Origin: Oscillospiraceae bacterium
Lineage (GTDB): Bacteria > Bacillota > Clostridia > Oscillospirales > Acutalibacteraceae
DNA length: 64,000 bases
Direction of reading: 5' to 3'
NCBI GenBank assembly: GCA_012520505.1
Contig: JAAYOC010000021.1
Coordinates: 1 to 64,000, forward strand
The position numbers and the translations under genes were made by a program. Position 1 is the stretch's first letter, and the number at the start of each line of letters is the position of its first letter. Under the pieces are notes generated by a model, which was not told where the DNA came from, searched no databases, and was given only the letters and a program-made list of their open reading frames with translations. Shown in pieces: positions 19,448 through 29,388 of this stretch.

Positions 19448-20161
19448 ATGGTATTTGCTGTAGTATTAGCAGGTGGAATGGGCTCACGTATGGGTAATTC
19501 AGATACTCCAAAGCAGTATTTGGAACTTGGTGGGCAACCAATTATTATCCACACAATTGAAAAGTTTTTTGTAAACGAAAAGTTTGAACATGTAATTGTT
19601 TTAACACCGGAATCTTGGGTAGCTCACACATTGAATATGATTAAAAAATCAATGGGTAACACAGACAGAGTATCCGTAATTCCCGGAGGCGATACAAGAA
19701 ACGATACTCTTTATAATGCAATTAAGTTTGTTGAAGAAAGATATGGTATAGATGATGATACAATTCTCGTTACTCATGACGCAGTTCGTCCATTTGTAAC
19801 TCATAGAATAATTGAGGAAAATATTGAAGCTGCAAGAAAATACGGTGCTTGTGATACAGTAGTTCCTGCAACTGATACGATCGTTGAAAGCCTTGACGGA
19901 GAAATTATTTCAAGTATTCCGGATAGAGCTACTCTTTTCCAAGGACAGACACCGCAGAGTTTTAACGCAAAAAAACTCCGCGATTTATATCTTTCACTTA
20001 CAAAAGAAGAAAAAGAAAATCTTACAGATGCATGTAAAATTTTTGCTATGAAGGGAGAAACTGTTCATCTTGTGGAAGGTGAAGTTTCAAACATAAAGAT
20101 TACATATCCCTTTGACCTTAAAGTTGCAGCTACGATGCTCAAAGGAGACATTGATAAATGA
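19448..20161 (+). CDS. tarI: IspD/TarI-family cytidylyltransferase
   Basis: VVLAGGMGSRMGNSDTPKQYLELGGQPIIIHTIE, DAVRPFV; neighbours tarJ-like gene and glycerophosphotransferase. Confidence 0.85.
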   Translation: MVFAVVLAGGMGSRMGNSDTPKQYLELGGQPIIIHTIEKFFVNEKFEHVIVLTPESWVAHTLNMIKKSMGNTDRVSVIPGGDTRNDTLYNAIKFVEERYGIDDDTILVTHDAVRPFVTHRIIEENIEAARKYGACDTVVPATDTIVESLDGEIISSIPDRATLFQGQTPQSFNAKKLRDLYLSLTKEEKENLTDACKIFAMKGETVHLVEGEVSNIKITYPFDLKVAATMLKGDIDK

Positions 20162-21183
20162 TTAACTCCATTTACCAATTAACCGCACCTCGAATGATTG
20201 AGGTCACTTATGACGAAATTGATTTAAGTGTACCAAGTGTAATTATACGTCCGACACGTTTGTCAATTTGTAAGGCTGACCAAAGATACTACCAAGGTGC
20301 TCGCTCAAAGGCAGTTCTTAGAAAAAAACTGCCAATGGCACTTATACATGAGTGTATGGGTGAAGTTGTGTTTGATTCAACGGGCACTTTTAAAGCGGGT
20401 GACCGTGTAATTGCAATTCCAAACACACCAATTGAAGATGATGAAATTATTGCTGAAAACTATAGAACCACAAGTAAGTTTCGTTCAAGCGGTTTTGATG
20501 GTTTTCTTCAAGACTATGTTCAAATGGATCCGGATAGACTTGTAAAAGTTGCAGATTTTGTAAATCCTGATGTTTGCTCTTTTGCAGAATTGATTTCTGT
20601 AGCAATGCATGTAATATCAAGATTTGATAAAATTGCCCATAAAAGAAGAGATACTATAGGAGTTTGGGGTGACGGAAACCTTGGCTTCATAATAGCATTG
20701 CTTTTAAATTATTTATGCCCAAATACAAGGATTTATGTTTTTGGTATAAATCATGATAAACTTTCATATTTTTCATTCGTTCATGAAGCAATACATATTG
20801 ACGACATTCCGGCAGATTTAAAACTTGACCATTGTTTTGAATGTGTTGGTGGCCCCGGAGCAGAAAATGCAATTAACCAGGCGATTGACCACATTAATCC
20901 GGAAGGTACCATTGTTTTAACAGGTGTTTCAGAAAATAATACTGCTATTAACACGCGAATGGTTTTAGAACGCGGACTTAGAATGTTCGGAAGTTCACGT
21001 TCAGGTAGAGAAGACTTTGTTAAAACGGTTAAGTTTCTTGAAGAAAACAAAGAAGCGGTTCGTTATTTTGAGAATTTAATAGGCGATGTAATTGATGTTA
21101 GAACGATTCCTGATATTCACAAAGCTTTTGATGCTGATTTAACGTACAGGATTGGAAAAACAGTTCTACATTGGAATAAATAA
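20158..21183 (+). CDS. tarJ: TarJ-like ribulose-5-phosphate reductase (zinc-type dehydrogenase)
   Basis: IHECMGEVVFDSTGTFKAGDRVIAIPNTP...GVWGDGNLGFIIALLL; ATGA overlap with tarI. Confidence 0.82.
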   Translation: MINSIYQLTAPRMIEVTYDEIDLSVPSVIIRPTRLSICKADQRYYQGARSKAVLRKKLPMALIHECMGEVVFDSTGTFKAGDRVIAIPNTPIEDDEIIAENYRTTSKFRSSGFDGFLQDYVQMDPDRLVKVADFVNPDVCSFAELISVAMHVISRFDKIAHKRRDTIGVWGDGNLGFIIALLLNYLCPNTRIYVFGINHDKLSYFSFVHEAIHIDDIPADLKLDHCFECVGGPGAENAINQAIDHINPEGTIVLTGVSENNTAINTRMVLERGLRMFGSSRSGREDFVKTVKFLEENKEAVRYFENLIGDVIDVRTIPDIHKAFDADLTYRIGKTVLHWNK

Positions 21184-21196
21184 AAGAAAAGTAAAT

Positions 21197-21303
21197 TCTG
21201 GCGCAGAATGTAAACCGGCACAGAGTATAATACCGGTGCAAAATATAGACCGGTGCAGAATATAAACCGGCACAGAGTATAGACCAGTGTAGAATATAGA
21301 ACA
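21197..21303. repeat. Degenerate 17-18 bp tandem repeat (CCGGYRCAGARTATARA)n, about 6 copies
   Basis: Units read directly: ccggcacagagtataata, ccggtgcaaaatataga, ccggtgcagaatataaa, ccggcacagagtataga. Confidence 0.85.
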
Positions 21304-21331
21304 TGTTTAAATTTAAGAAGGAGGTACAAAT

Positions 21332-22441
21332 ATGTCAATTAAAGATTTGGCATTTTCTGTTTACTCCTTCTTTTTTAATCTTGGTGCTAAAAAGGCTGTA
21401 GTAGAAAACCGTGTTGGACTCGTATCTATGCATAATGCTCACTTTACAGATGGTTTAGGTGAAATAAAGCGTGAAATGGGCAAAGGTTATAAATATCTTA
21501 AAATAGAACGCAAAATAGATTTCAAATTTTTAACAACCGACGCATACCGTCTTGGTCAATGTAAATATATTTTTTTTAATGACAATTTTATGCCTCTTTC
21601 AAAATGCAGGCCAAACTCTAAAACCACTATTGTTCAGCTTTGGCATGGCATGGGCGCGTTTAAAAAATTTGGAATGGATATCCCTCAAGATTCTAAGGTA
21701 AGAGCTAGGGAAATTGCTGCAAACAAGAAGCTTAACTTTGTGGTTTGTTCATCTCCTAATGTGGCAGAAATTTATGCTAATGCTTTTTCAGTTGACCTAT
21801 CAAAAATAATTGATACAGGTACACCAAATCAGGATTTTTATTTCAGAAAAACTCATACGCATATTTATGACACTTATCCAAAACTTAAAAATAAATTTGT
21901 AATTCTTTATGCGCCGACTTTTAGAGACGGTATTTCTAATGAAGAAATATTTAATAATTTTGATATTGAATATATAAAATCAAAACTATCAAGCGATGTA
22001 GTTTTAACGGTAAGGATGCACCCACAAGTAAACAACAATGCAAAATTTGAAGAGTATAAGAATGCAACAGACTATATAGATGTAACAGACTATAAAAACG
22101 TAAACGAACTTTGTAAAGCTGCAGACCTTTTAATAACTGACTATTCATCCATCTGTATGGATTTTGCTCTCCAAAGAAAACCAATGATTTTCTTTGCATA
22201 TGATTTAGATTATTATAAGGGTGCAAGGGATTTTTATTTTGATTATGAAAAATATGTTCCGGGTCCTATAGTTAAAACGAAAGAGGAACTCGTGAAAACA
22301 ATAAATGAGATTTATAAGAAACAAAAATCAGGCGAAGAAACCGTAGATAAAATCAAACTGGACAAGTTTTATGAGTTTAACTTTGACAGTGCTGACGGTA
22401 CAGCAACTAAACAGTTGCTTGAAAGAATATTATATAATTGA
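21332..22441 (+). CDS. CDP-glycerol/ribitol glycerophosphotransferase-family protein
   Basis: QLWHGMGAFKKFGMD, GTPNQDFYF, APTFRDG, LLITDYSSICMDFALQRKPMIFFAYDLDYY. Confidence 0.9.
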   Translation: MSIKDLAFSVYSFFFNLGAKKAVVENRVGLVSMHNAHFTDGLGEIKREMGKGYKYLKIERKIDFKFLTTDAYRLGQCKYIFFNDNFMPLSKCRPNSKTTIVQLWHGMGAFKKFGMDIPQDSKVRAREIAANKKLNFVVCSSPNVAEIYANAFSVDLSKIIDTGTPNQDFYFRKTHTHIYDTYPKLKNKFVILYAPTFRDGISNEEIFNNFDIEYIKSKLSSDVVLTVRMHPQVNNNAKFEEYKNATDYIDVTDYKNVNELCKAADLLITDYSSICMDFALQRKPMIFFAYDLDYYKGARDFYFDYEKYVPGPIVKTKEELVKTINEIYKKQKSGEETVDKIKLDKFYEFNFDSADGTATKQLLERILYN

Positions 22442-22576
22442 TGAAAAATTAGATTATAAAGCTAAAGCCCGTTTTGAAAACGGGTTAATTACTTTAAAAC
22501 GGAAATCAAAAAAATTTATAAAAATTGTAAGATTTTTTATTCTTTTACGTCTGTTTAAGTGAAAGGTGGGATTTTT

Positions 22577-23503
22577 ATGAAAAAAATCACAGCAATAATT
22601 TGTGTAGTAGTTGTTCTTTTTGTAGGGTTATGTGCAGTAGTTGGTGGAGTTAAAAATAAAAACTCTTATCAAAAGATGGAACTTTATGGTGAGAAGGCGT
22701 TAGGCATAGGTATGGGTTCTAATCAAGTTATGGATAATGCTGAGTCCTCAACACCAAAAGAGGGAGAACAAAATATTTCTTCCGGAAGTTTAAGATCATA
22801 TGATTCAATGATAATTAAGACAATGGGTCTTACGGTTGAAACAAAGAAATATGATGATTTCTTAAAGGCAGTAAATAAACGAATAAAAGAGCTTGGCGGT
22901 TATGTTGAGAGATCTAATGAATGGGCATATGAATCTGAAAACAGACATTATGAAATGACAATTAGAATTCCGGCAGAGAAACTTGATGCATTTTTAAATA
23001 CAGTTGAAGGAAATGCGACTGTTATATCTAAATCTACAGATTCAACAAATGTAGCTCTCACATACATAGATACTGAATCGCGTATAAAGGCACTTCGTAC
23101 TGAACAGGAAACACTTCTTAGTCTTCTTGCAAAAGCACGTAATTTAGATGAAATACTTACAATTCAAGATAGACTGACAACAGTTAGAGCAGACCTTGAA
23201 TCATATGAGAAAATTCTTAAAACTCTTGATAACGATATTGATTATGCAACAGTATCACTGGATGTCACAGAAGTAAAGAGAGAATCTTCTACCGGGACAG
23301 GGTTCTTTACAGAAATTAAAGAAGGATTTCTTGATACAATTTATAACATTGGAGAGGGAGCAAAAGAAATCTTTAAAGCTTTCATTATTAATCTTCCATA
23401 TATTGTGATTATTGCGATTGTAGTAGCAATTCTTTATGTTATAATGAAGAAGATTAAAAAGATGAGAGGTAAAAATAATGCTTCCGGACAAGGAAATAAT
23501 TGA
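22577..23503 (+). CDS. DUF4349-domain membrane protein
   Basis: N-terminal hydrophobic segment, MTIRIPAEKLDAFLNTVEG..STDSTNVALTYIDTESRIKALRTEQETLLSLLAKA, C-terminal TM. Confidence 0.8.
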   Translation: MKKITAIICVVVVLFVGLCAVVGGVKNKNSYQKMELYGEKALGIGMGSNQVMDNAESSTPKEGEQNISSGSLRSYDSMIIKTMGLTVETKKYDDFLKAVNKRIKELGGYVERSNEWAYESENRHYEMTIRIPAEKLDAFLNTVEGNATVISKSTDSTNVALTYIDTESRIKALRTEQETLLSLLAKARNLDEILTIQDRLTTVRADLESYEKILKTLDNDIDYATVSLDVTEVKRESSTGTGFFTEIKEGFLDTIYNIGEGAKEIFKAFIINLPYIVIIAIVVAILYVIMKKIKKMRGKNNASGQGNN

Positions 23504-24029
23504 ACTCTATCAGCAAAGAAAAGAATCAGCAATAGAGGAAACAAGGATTAAATATTCAAGGTATATTTTTACAATAGCTTTTAATGTTTTGTCTACTAAA
23601 GAGGATGCCGAAGAATGTGAAAATGACACATACTTTACGGTTTGGAATCTTATACCTCCACAAGTTCCGTTAAACTTTAAAATTTTTCTCGGAAGAATAA
23701 CAAAAAATAAGGCTCTTGATATGTATAGAAAAGCACATGCAGAAAAACGGGGAGCGGGTATGGAAGTTCTTTTATCAGAACTTACTGAAGCTTGCCCATC
23801 TGCGGAAGAAGAAGCAGATGCAATTATGCTTGCAAAACAAATTTCCGCTTTTTTACGAACACTTCCGGAAGAGAAAAGGATAATGTTTGTAAAAAGATAT
23901 TGGTATGGTATGAAAGTAAAAGACATTGCAAGGGAAATGAATATTTCTGAATCAAAGGTTTCAACAACACTTCATAGAGTACGAGCTGACCTTAAAATTG
24001 AACTTGAAAGTGAGGGGATAGCTATATGA
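23478..24029 (+). CDS. ECF-type RNA polymerase sigma factor
   Basis: YIFTIAFNVLSTKEDAEECENDTYFTVWNLIPP...FVKRYWYGMKVKDIAREMNISESKVSTTLHRVRADL. Confidence 0.9.
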   Translation: MLPDKEIIELYQQRKESAIEETRIKYSRYIFTIAFNVLSTKEDAEECENDTYFTVWNLIPPQVPLNFKIFLGRITKNKALDMYRKAHAEKRGAGMEVLLSELTEACPSAEEEADAIMLAKQISAFLRTLPEEKRIMFVKRYWYGMKVKDIAREMNISESKVSTTLHRVRADLKIELESEGIAI

Positions 24030-24640
24030 AGTCAGAAAAACTGTATGAATCAATAACATTTATTGATGAAGATATAATTGAAGAAGCTGAAATGCAAATA
24101 GAACTAAATCGCAAAGGTAAAACGAAGAATAAGAAAAAGGATAAGGATAAGGAAAAGATTAAAACGAAGGTAATTTATAAAAAGTTAATTCCAATTGCAG
24201 CTTGTTTCGTTTTGCTTTTTGTAATAGCAATTCCACTTATTAATCAAAATTTAGGTTTAAAATCAAATGATTCCAAGTATGCGTTTTATGGTAGTAAAGG
24301 GAATTTATTCGACGGTTTTGGATCAGATATAGAGAAAAATAATGAAGCTGTTGAGGAAACTCCAAATATTTCTGAAAATGCAGGAGAAGGGGAAAACATA
24401 AAAGGTTTTAGTGAGCCAAGACCATTTGATTTTTTTGTAAATGAAGTAGATAAATATTACTCCTCTGCCGAAGAAGCTCAAAAAGATTATGAAAAAAGCA
24501 ATTGGGTTGTTACAAAGTACGGTGGAGAAAAATATGTAGTACTTGAAATGCCAATAGAAGATGGCGGGAAAAAGACAGTTTATTATTTAATCGAGACAGA
24601 TGGCAAGTTCAGAGAAGTTGTTGATGTTGAAAAACCGTAA
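24026..24640 (+). CDS. Putative membrane anti-sigma/partner protein
   Basis: ATGA overlap with sigma gene; cytoplasmic N-terminus, one TM (LIPIAACFVLLFVIAIPLI), extracytoplasmic C-terminus. Confidence 0.6.
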   Translation: MKSEKLYESITFIDEDIIEEAEMQIELNRKGKTKNKKKDKDKEKIKTKVIYKKLIPIAACFVLLFVIAIPLINQNLGLKSNDSKYAFYGSKGNLFDGFGSDIEKNNEAVEETPNISENAGEGENIKGFSEPRPFDFFVNEVDKYYSSAEEAQKDYEKSNWVVTKYGGEKYVVLEMPIEDGGKKTVYYLIETDGKFREVVDVEKP

Positions 24641-24670
24641 ATAAAAGAAATTTTTATATTTTTAATTGAA

Positions 24671-24704
24671 AAAGACGCTTCATTTTGAAGCGTCTTTTTT
24701 GTTT
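24671..24704 (+). terminator. Intrinsic terminator
   Basis: AAAGACGCTTCA-TTT-TGAAGCGTCTTTTTTG. Confidence 0.85.
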
Positions 24705-24870
24705 TTTTATCTTCTTTTCATTTCGTTTTTTTCCCTCTTTTTTTATTCCTTTTTGTTTTTTGTTCTTTGTTTCTCTTTTGTTTCTTTGTTCTTTTTTGTT
24801 TTCTTTGTTTTCCTTTCGTTTTTCTTTGTTTTTTCGATTTCTTTCTATATATGTTATCTAAAACTATCTA

Positions 24871-26337
24871 CTAATTGTTGGTTGCAGCCTTCGTATTTGT
24901 AGCTTCTGAACTAGGAACTTCAGTGTTTTCAATTGCCGGTTTTTCTTGTCTTATATAAACTTTTCCGGGTTCTAGTTTGTCGCCGGAACTTTCTATGAGT
25001 TCTGTTATTGTTACCAGCTGATATCCATCAGCAATTAATTTTGGAATGACTTTTTCCATAGCTTCCACAGTAGTTCCATAAAGATCGTGACAAAGAATTA
25101 TTGCGCCATCGGAAGCATTATTTGTAATTTCTCTATAAATTGCATTAGCATTTTTAGTTTTCCAGTCTAAAGTATCAATAGACCACATGACAAAAGAAAC
25201 ATTAAGATTTTTTCCTATATTTATTATTTTGCTGTTATAAGAACCGTAAGGCGGTCTGACAAGAAGACAGTCCTTACCCGTAACATCATATATTTTGGCT
25301 CTCGTCATCATAATTTGGTCTGTAATTTCTTTTTCTGAGAGGTTTGTAAGCTTACGGTGGTTCCAGCTGTGATTACCTATTTCGTGCCCTTCATTTGCTA
25401 TTCTTATCAGTGTATCTTTTCTTCCTTCAATAAGGTTTCCAAGTACAAAAAAGGTCCCTTTGCCACCATGCATTTTAAAAATATCAAGTATTTTTTCCGT
25501 ATGTATACTCGGACCATCGTCGAAAGTCAACGCAATTCTTCGACTTCCGGCAGGAATAGGCTGTTTAGGAGTATCTTTATTTGGTAAAGGTTCCTCAGAT
25601 GGTTTGTCTATAATTTTTTCATTTTTCGATTTCAGGAAAGATTCGTTTAGAAGATCTGTAATATCACTGTATTTAAAAAATATTCTTTTTGTTCCTTCTG
25701 ACATAGTAAGATATTTACCGCGTTCCAGGATGATTTCAATTCCATCATTTGTCAGGATTATGTTATCAAGGAAGTTTTCATCAATGGTTTCAGTGTCAAC
25801 ACCGGCTTTTGCAGCTACCATTTCCTCAAAAGTTTTATAAGATCTGCTGTTAATAATATCTCTTGTTTTTAAAAGTTTTTTATTTTTTATATCGGCATTA
25901 AATGTTTTGATAATATCAATTGGATGTGCCATATGGGATGACAAAAATGCACCTTCCATTTCAATGCTGGCAATAGAGGCGCTAATGTTGTAGCTTTGGT
26001 ATGATACGGTTAATTCGGCAGAAGTTCCTTTACTGACTTTTGCTTCTGTAATGTATACGTTTGCTGTTTTTTTAATCCAAGCATTTATTTCTTTATCAAG
26101 AAATTTGTGATCTGTTTCAGGATAAAGAATTGCGATTGCAATTCTTGGATTTGCATAGATATAACTTGTTGTTGTACCGAATTCACGCACAGGAGATTCA
26201 AATTTATCAACATTACTTAGATATTCTTTTAATAATTCATCTCCGGTTTTGTTTGGTGGGTTGTTGTTTACACATCCGGTTAAAAATATTAAGACAAAAC
26301 ACAAAAGAATACTTATGATACTTACAAATCTTTTCAT
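24871..26337 (-). CDS. Polysaccharide deacetylase-domain lipoprotein
   Basis: Lipobox ILIFLTGCVNN region; NodB motifs ALTFDDGPS, HEIGNHSWNH, RPPYGSYN. Confidence 0.9.
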   Translation of the reverse strand: MKRFVSIISILLCFVLIFLTGCVNNNPPNKTGDELLKEYLSNVDKFESPVREFGTTTSYIYANPRIAIAILYPETDHKFLDKEINAWIKKTANVYITEAKVSKGTSAELTVSYQSYNISASIASIEMEGAFLSSHMAHPIDIIKTFNADIKNKKLLKTRDIINSRSYKTFEEMVAAKAGVDTETIDENFLDNIILTNDGIEIILERGKYLTMSEGTKRIFFKYSDITDLLNESFLKSKNEKIIDKPSEEPLPNKDTPKQPIPAGSRRIALTFDDGPSIHTEKILDIFKMHGGKGTFFVLGNLIEGRKDTLIRIANEGHEIGNHSWNHRKLTNLSEKEITDQIMMTRAKIYDVTGKDCLLVRPPYGSYNSKIINIGKNLNVSFVMWSIDTLDWKTKNANAIYREITNNASDGAIILCHDLYGTTVEAMEKVIPKLIADGYQLVTITELIESSGDKLEPGKVYIRQEKPAIENTEVPSSEATNTKAATNN

Positions 26338-26356
26338 AACGACTTCCCTTTAATTT

Positions 26357-28645
26357 TTAAAGTTTAGAACGGATAATCTTTCCGCTAGTAGTCTTTGGAA
26401 GCTCCTCATAAAATTCAATTACACGAGGATACTTGTATGGTGCAGTTTTTTTCTTTACATATTCTTGAATTTCTTTCTTTAAATTGTCTGAAGGTTCTGT
26501 TCCTTTTACGAGAACGATAGAAGCCTTAACAATTTGACCTCTTACTTCGTCCGGCACAGGAGATACCCCGCATTCTAAAACGTAAGGGAGCTCCATGATA
26601 ACATTTTCTATTTCGAAAGGTCCAATACGATATCCGGAAGATTTAATAAGGTCATCAGCACGTCCAACATACCAGAAGAACCCATCTTCATCTTTGAATG
26701 CTAAATCGCCGGTATGGTAGAGGCCACTGTGCCAAACTTCACCTGATTTTTCTGCACCTCTATAATAACACATAAAGAGACCACAAGGTGCATCTTTTTC
26801 TACGTTAACACAAATTTCACCTGTCTCACCCGGTTCAGCTTCATTGCCGTCGGAATCAATAAGACGAATATCATATATTGGAATTGGCTTGCCCATAGCA
26901 CCAATCTTGTGTTTAGCACCGGTGAGATTGCCTATCATAAGTGTACTTTCTGACTGACCAAAGCCTTCCATAATTTTGAGACCTGTGAGGCGCTCAAACT
27001 GGGTATAAACCTCCGGGTTTAAAGCTTCACCGGCTGTTGTTGCATGTTCAACAGAAGAAAGGTCATATTTAGCTAAATCTTCTTTTATCATCATTCTGTA
27101 CATTGTAGGCGGAGCACAGAATGTAGTTATATGATATTCCTTAAATAGTGGAAGTATATCATCTGCATGAAATCTATCAAAATCATATACGAAAGTTGCC
27201 GCTTCGGAGAGCCATTGACCATAAAGTTTGCCCCAGAGCGATTTAGCCCACCCTGTATCTGAAATTGTAAAATGAAGTCCATCAGGGTCAACACAATGCC
27301 AATATTTAGCAGTAATGAAATGTCCCAGAGGATATTTATAGCTGTGAAGTGCCATTTTAGGGTAGCCGGAAGTTCCTGAAGTAAAGAACATAAGCATTGG
27401 GTCATCGCCTTTTGGAGAGTTAGCTTTACGACTATATTCGTTTGAGAAAAGTTGCCATTCATTGCTGAAATTTCTCCAACCGTCAATATCAGCATTTACA
27501 ACAAGTTTAATTTCTAATGTTGGAGAGGTTTTAGCTGCAATGTCAACTTCATTTGGAACTCCGTCATCAGCAGTACAGAGGACCGCTTTGATGCCTGCTG
27601 CATTAAATCTATATTCGAAATCTTTATTTCTAAGTTGATTTGTTGCAGGGATTGCAATTGCACCAATTTTATGAAGACCTAAGATTGCAGGCCAGAATTC
27701 ATAATGACGTTTTAAAACGAGCATTACTTTATCGTGACGTTTAATTCCAAGACTGGTGAAATAGTTTGCTGTTTTGTTTGAAAGCTCCATCATTTCTTTG
27801 AATGTAAAACGTTTTTCATTTTTATTTACATCAAGATGAATCATTGCAAGTTTATCCGGTTTAGTTTTTGCAAGCTCATCAACTACATCAAAGGCAAAGT
27901 TAAACTTTTCTGTATTTTTAAAATCAACTTTTATAGGTGTGCGATTTTCATCTTTTTCAACTGAAACCCACTTTTTGTACACACGTTCTTTCTGTTCTTC
28001 ACCAATACGACGAGGAGTTTCGCCTTCAGTTGTCTGAACGGTTTGTAGTTCAGGTATAGGTTCACCAGCAGCATTTAAAACTATTGCATAAAAAAGACAG
28101 TTCTTACCTTCGGTCGCAATCATGCCATGGGGAGTGCTTGAGTCGTAATAAATTGTGTCACCGGCATGAAGAATTTCAATATGGTCGCCAACTTGAACTT
28201 TAAGCGCTCCTTCTATTACGATGTCAAGCTCTTGTCCCTTATGAGTTGTAAGTTCAATGTCACTATGTTGTGCTTTTTCAGAGTATTCAGCTTCAACATA
28301 AAGGGGATCAGAAATTCTGTTTTTGAAGGTTGCGGCTAGGCTATAATAAGTCATGCCATGTGCTTGCTGGATTTTTTGTCCTTCACCTTTACGAGTTAAT
28401 ACGAGTTTTGCAAGAGTAGGCGACTGACCTTCAATAATGTCAGTAACGTCTACTGAGAATGCTTGAGCACAACGGTAAAGAAAGGCAAAGTTCAAGTCTC
28501 GCTCACCATTTTCACAGGCGATGTATTCATTTTCTAAAACACCGGTTTGTTCAGCCATATAAGCTGTTGTAAAGTTTTCAATTTCGCGCAGTTCGCGTAT
28601 ACGCCCTGCTATTTCTTTGATTTTGAAATCAAGTTCTGTAATCAT
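26357..28645 (-). CDS. XRE HTH - cupin - AMP-dependent acyl-CoA synthetase fusion
   Basis: HTH (IRELREIENFTTAYMAEQTGVLENEYIACENGERDLN), cupin (HKGQELDIVIEGALKVQVGDHIEILHAGDTIYYDSSTPHGM), AMP-binding enzyme (LMFFTSGTSGYPKMALHSY, YHTGDLAFKDEDGFFWYVGRADDLIKSSGYRI, PKTTSGKIIRSKL). Confidence 0.92.
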   Translation of the reverse strand: MITELDFKIKEIAGRIRELREIENFTTAYMAEQTGVLENEYIACENGERDLNFAFLYRCAQAFSVDVTDIIEGQSPTLAKLVLTRKGEGQKIQQAHGMTYYSLAATFKNRISDPLYVEAEYSEKAQHSDIELTTHKGQELDIVIEGALKVQVGDHIEILHAGDTIYYDSSTPHGMIATEGKNCLFYAIVLNAAGEPIPELQTVQTTEGETPRRIGEEQKERVYKKWVSVEKDENRTPIKVDFKNTEKFNFAFDVVDELAKTKPDKLAMIHLDVNKNEKRFTFKEMMELSNKTANYFTSLGIKRHDKVMLVLKRHYEFWPAILGLHKIGAIAIPATNQLRNKDFEYRFNAAGIKAVLCTADDGVPNEVDIAAKTSPTLEIKLVVNADIDGWRNFSNEWQLFSNEYSRKANSPKGDDPMLMFFTSGTSGYPKMALHSYKYPLGHFITAKYWHCVDPDGLHFTISDTGWAKSLWGKLYGQWLSEAATFVYDFDRFHADDILPLFKEYHITTFCAPPTMYRMMIKEDLAKYDLSSVEHATTAGEALNPEVYTQFERLTGLKIMEGFGQSESTLMIGNLTGAKHKIGAMGKPIPIYDIRLIDSDGNEAEPGETGEICVNVEKDAPCGLFMCYYRGAEKSGEVWHSGLYHTGDLAFKDEDGFFWYVGRADDLIKSSGYRIGPFEIENVIMELPYVLECGVSPVPDEVRGQIVKASIVLVKGTEPSDNLKKEIQEYVKKKTAPYKYPRVIEFYEELPKTTSGKIIRSKL

Positions 28646-28702
28646 GAGATCCTCCTTTTCGTTGCTTTAGAGAAGGCTAAATTTTAGATAAGGCTGAAAT
28701 AA

Positions 28703-28985
28703 AAAAGCTCGTCTCAAAGCATTTACTTTGAGACGAGCAACAAATCTAATTTGTACCCGCGGTACCACTCAAATTGCTAAATAAATTAGCCACTTCAAAC
28801 TCTAACAAGTTCTATGCACTTACGTAGCATGCACGAATGGGTTCTACTAAGTAAAACTTTTCTTCCCACCAGCTCGGGAGCTACAAACAAAAATTTCTTG
28901 TTATCGGTTTACACCATACACCGACTCTCTTAAAACAAGGGGAATTTTGTCCTCTCCGTCAAAGCTTTTGTATAAAATTGTATGT
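28703..28985 (-). ncRNA. T-box riboswitch; predicted specifier GUA (Val)
   Basis: Minus strand: AAGAGAGTCGG..GGTGTAAACC distal stem I, T-box GAGTGGTACCGCGG, terminator GCTCGTCTCAAAG..CTTTGAGACGAGCTTTTTT. Specifier placed by analogy to the Cys T-box at 32.3 kb (spec-G-CUC). Confidence 0.9.
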
Positions 28986-28989
28986 TAAA

Positions 28990-29018
28990 TTTATACACTA
29001 AAAAAAATATTAAGTCAA
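28990..29018 (-). promoter_or_regulatory. Promoter of T-box transcript
   Basis: Minus strand TTGACT (29018-29013), N17, TATAAA (28995-28990). Confidence 0.75.
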
Positions 29019-29163
29019 GTTCTTTTTAAAAAGTATATACATATAAGGATTAATTTCAAGGTCAAAATAATAAAAACACTTGCTTTTTAACAACCTTTTT
29101 GCTAGACTAACTCTGTTACTTTACTATTGGCGTGGCCTGTATATGAAAAGGAGGTGCCGAAAC

Positions 29164-29349
29164 ATGGCAAAATGTGAATATTGTGGTAAAAGTGTATCCT
29201 TCGGTATCGCGGTTTCTCACTCACATAGACGTTCAAATAAAATATGGAAACCTAATGTAAAAAGAGTAAAAGCTGTTGTAGACGGAACTCCAAAAAGAGT
29301 ATATGTGTGCACACGTTGTCTTCGCTCAGGAAAAGTTCAACGTCCATAA
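29164..29349 (+). CDS. rpmB: 50S ribosomal protein L28
   Basis: MAKCEYCGKSVSFGIAVSHSHRRSNKIWKPNVKRV...VCTRCLRSGKV. Confidence 0.95.
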   Translation: MAKCEYCGKSVSFGIAVSHSHRRSNKIWKPNVKRVKAVVDGTPKRVYVCTRCLRSGKVQRP

Positions 29350-29388
29350 TCAGTAGACAAAGGAGTTGCGATGCAACTCCTTAAATAC

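Noticed and set aside
21098-21338. Antisense Cys/Leu/Tyr-rich ORFs downstream of tarJ
   Set aside because: Produced by the 17-18 bp tandem repeat; no coding signature.
24666-24902. 78-aa Phe-rich ORF
   Set aside because: Translation of a T-rich repeat directly after the anti-sigma-side terminator; composition artefact.
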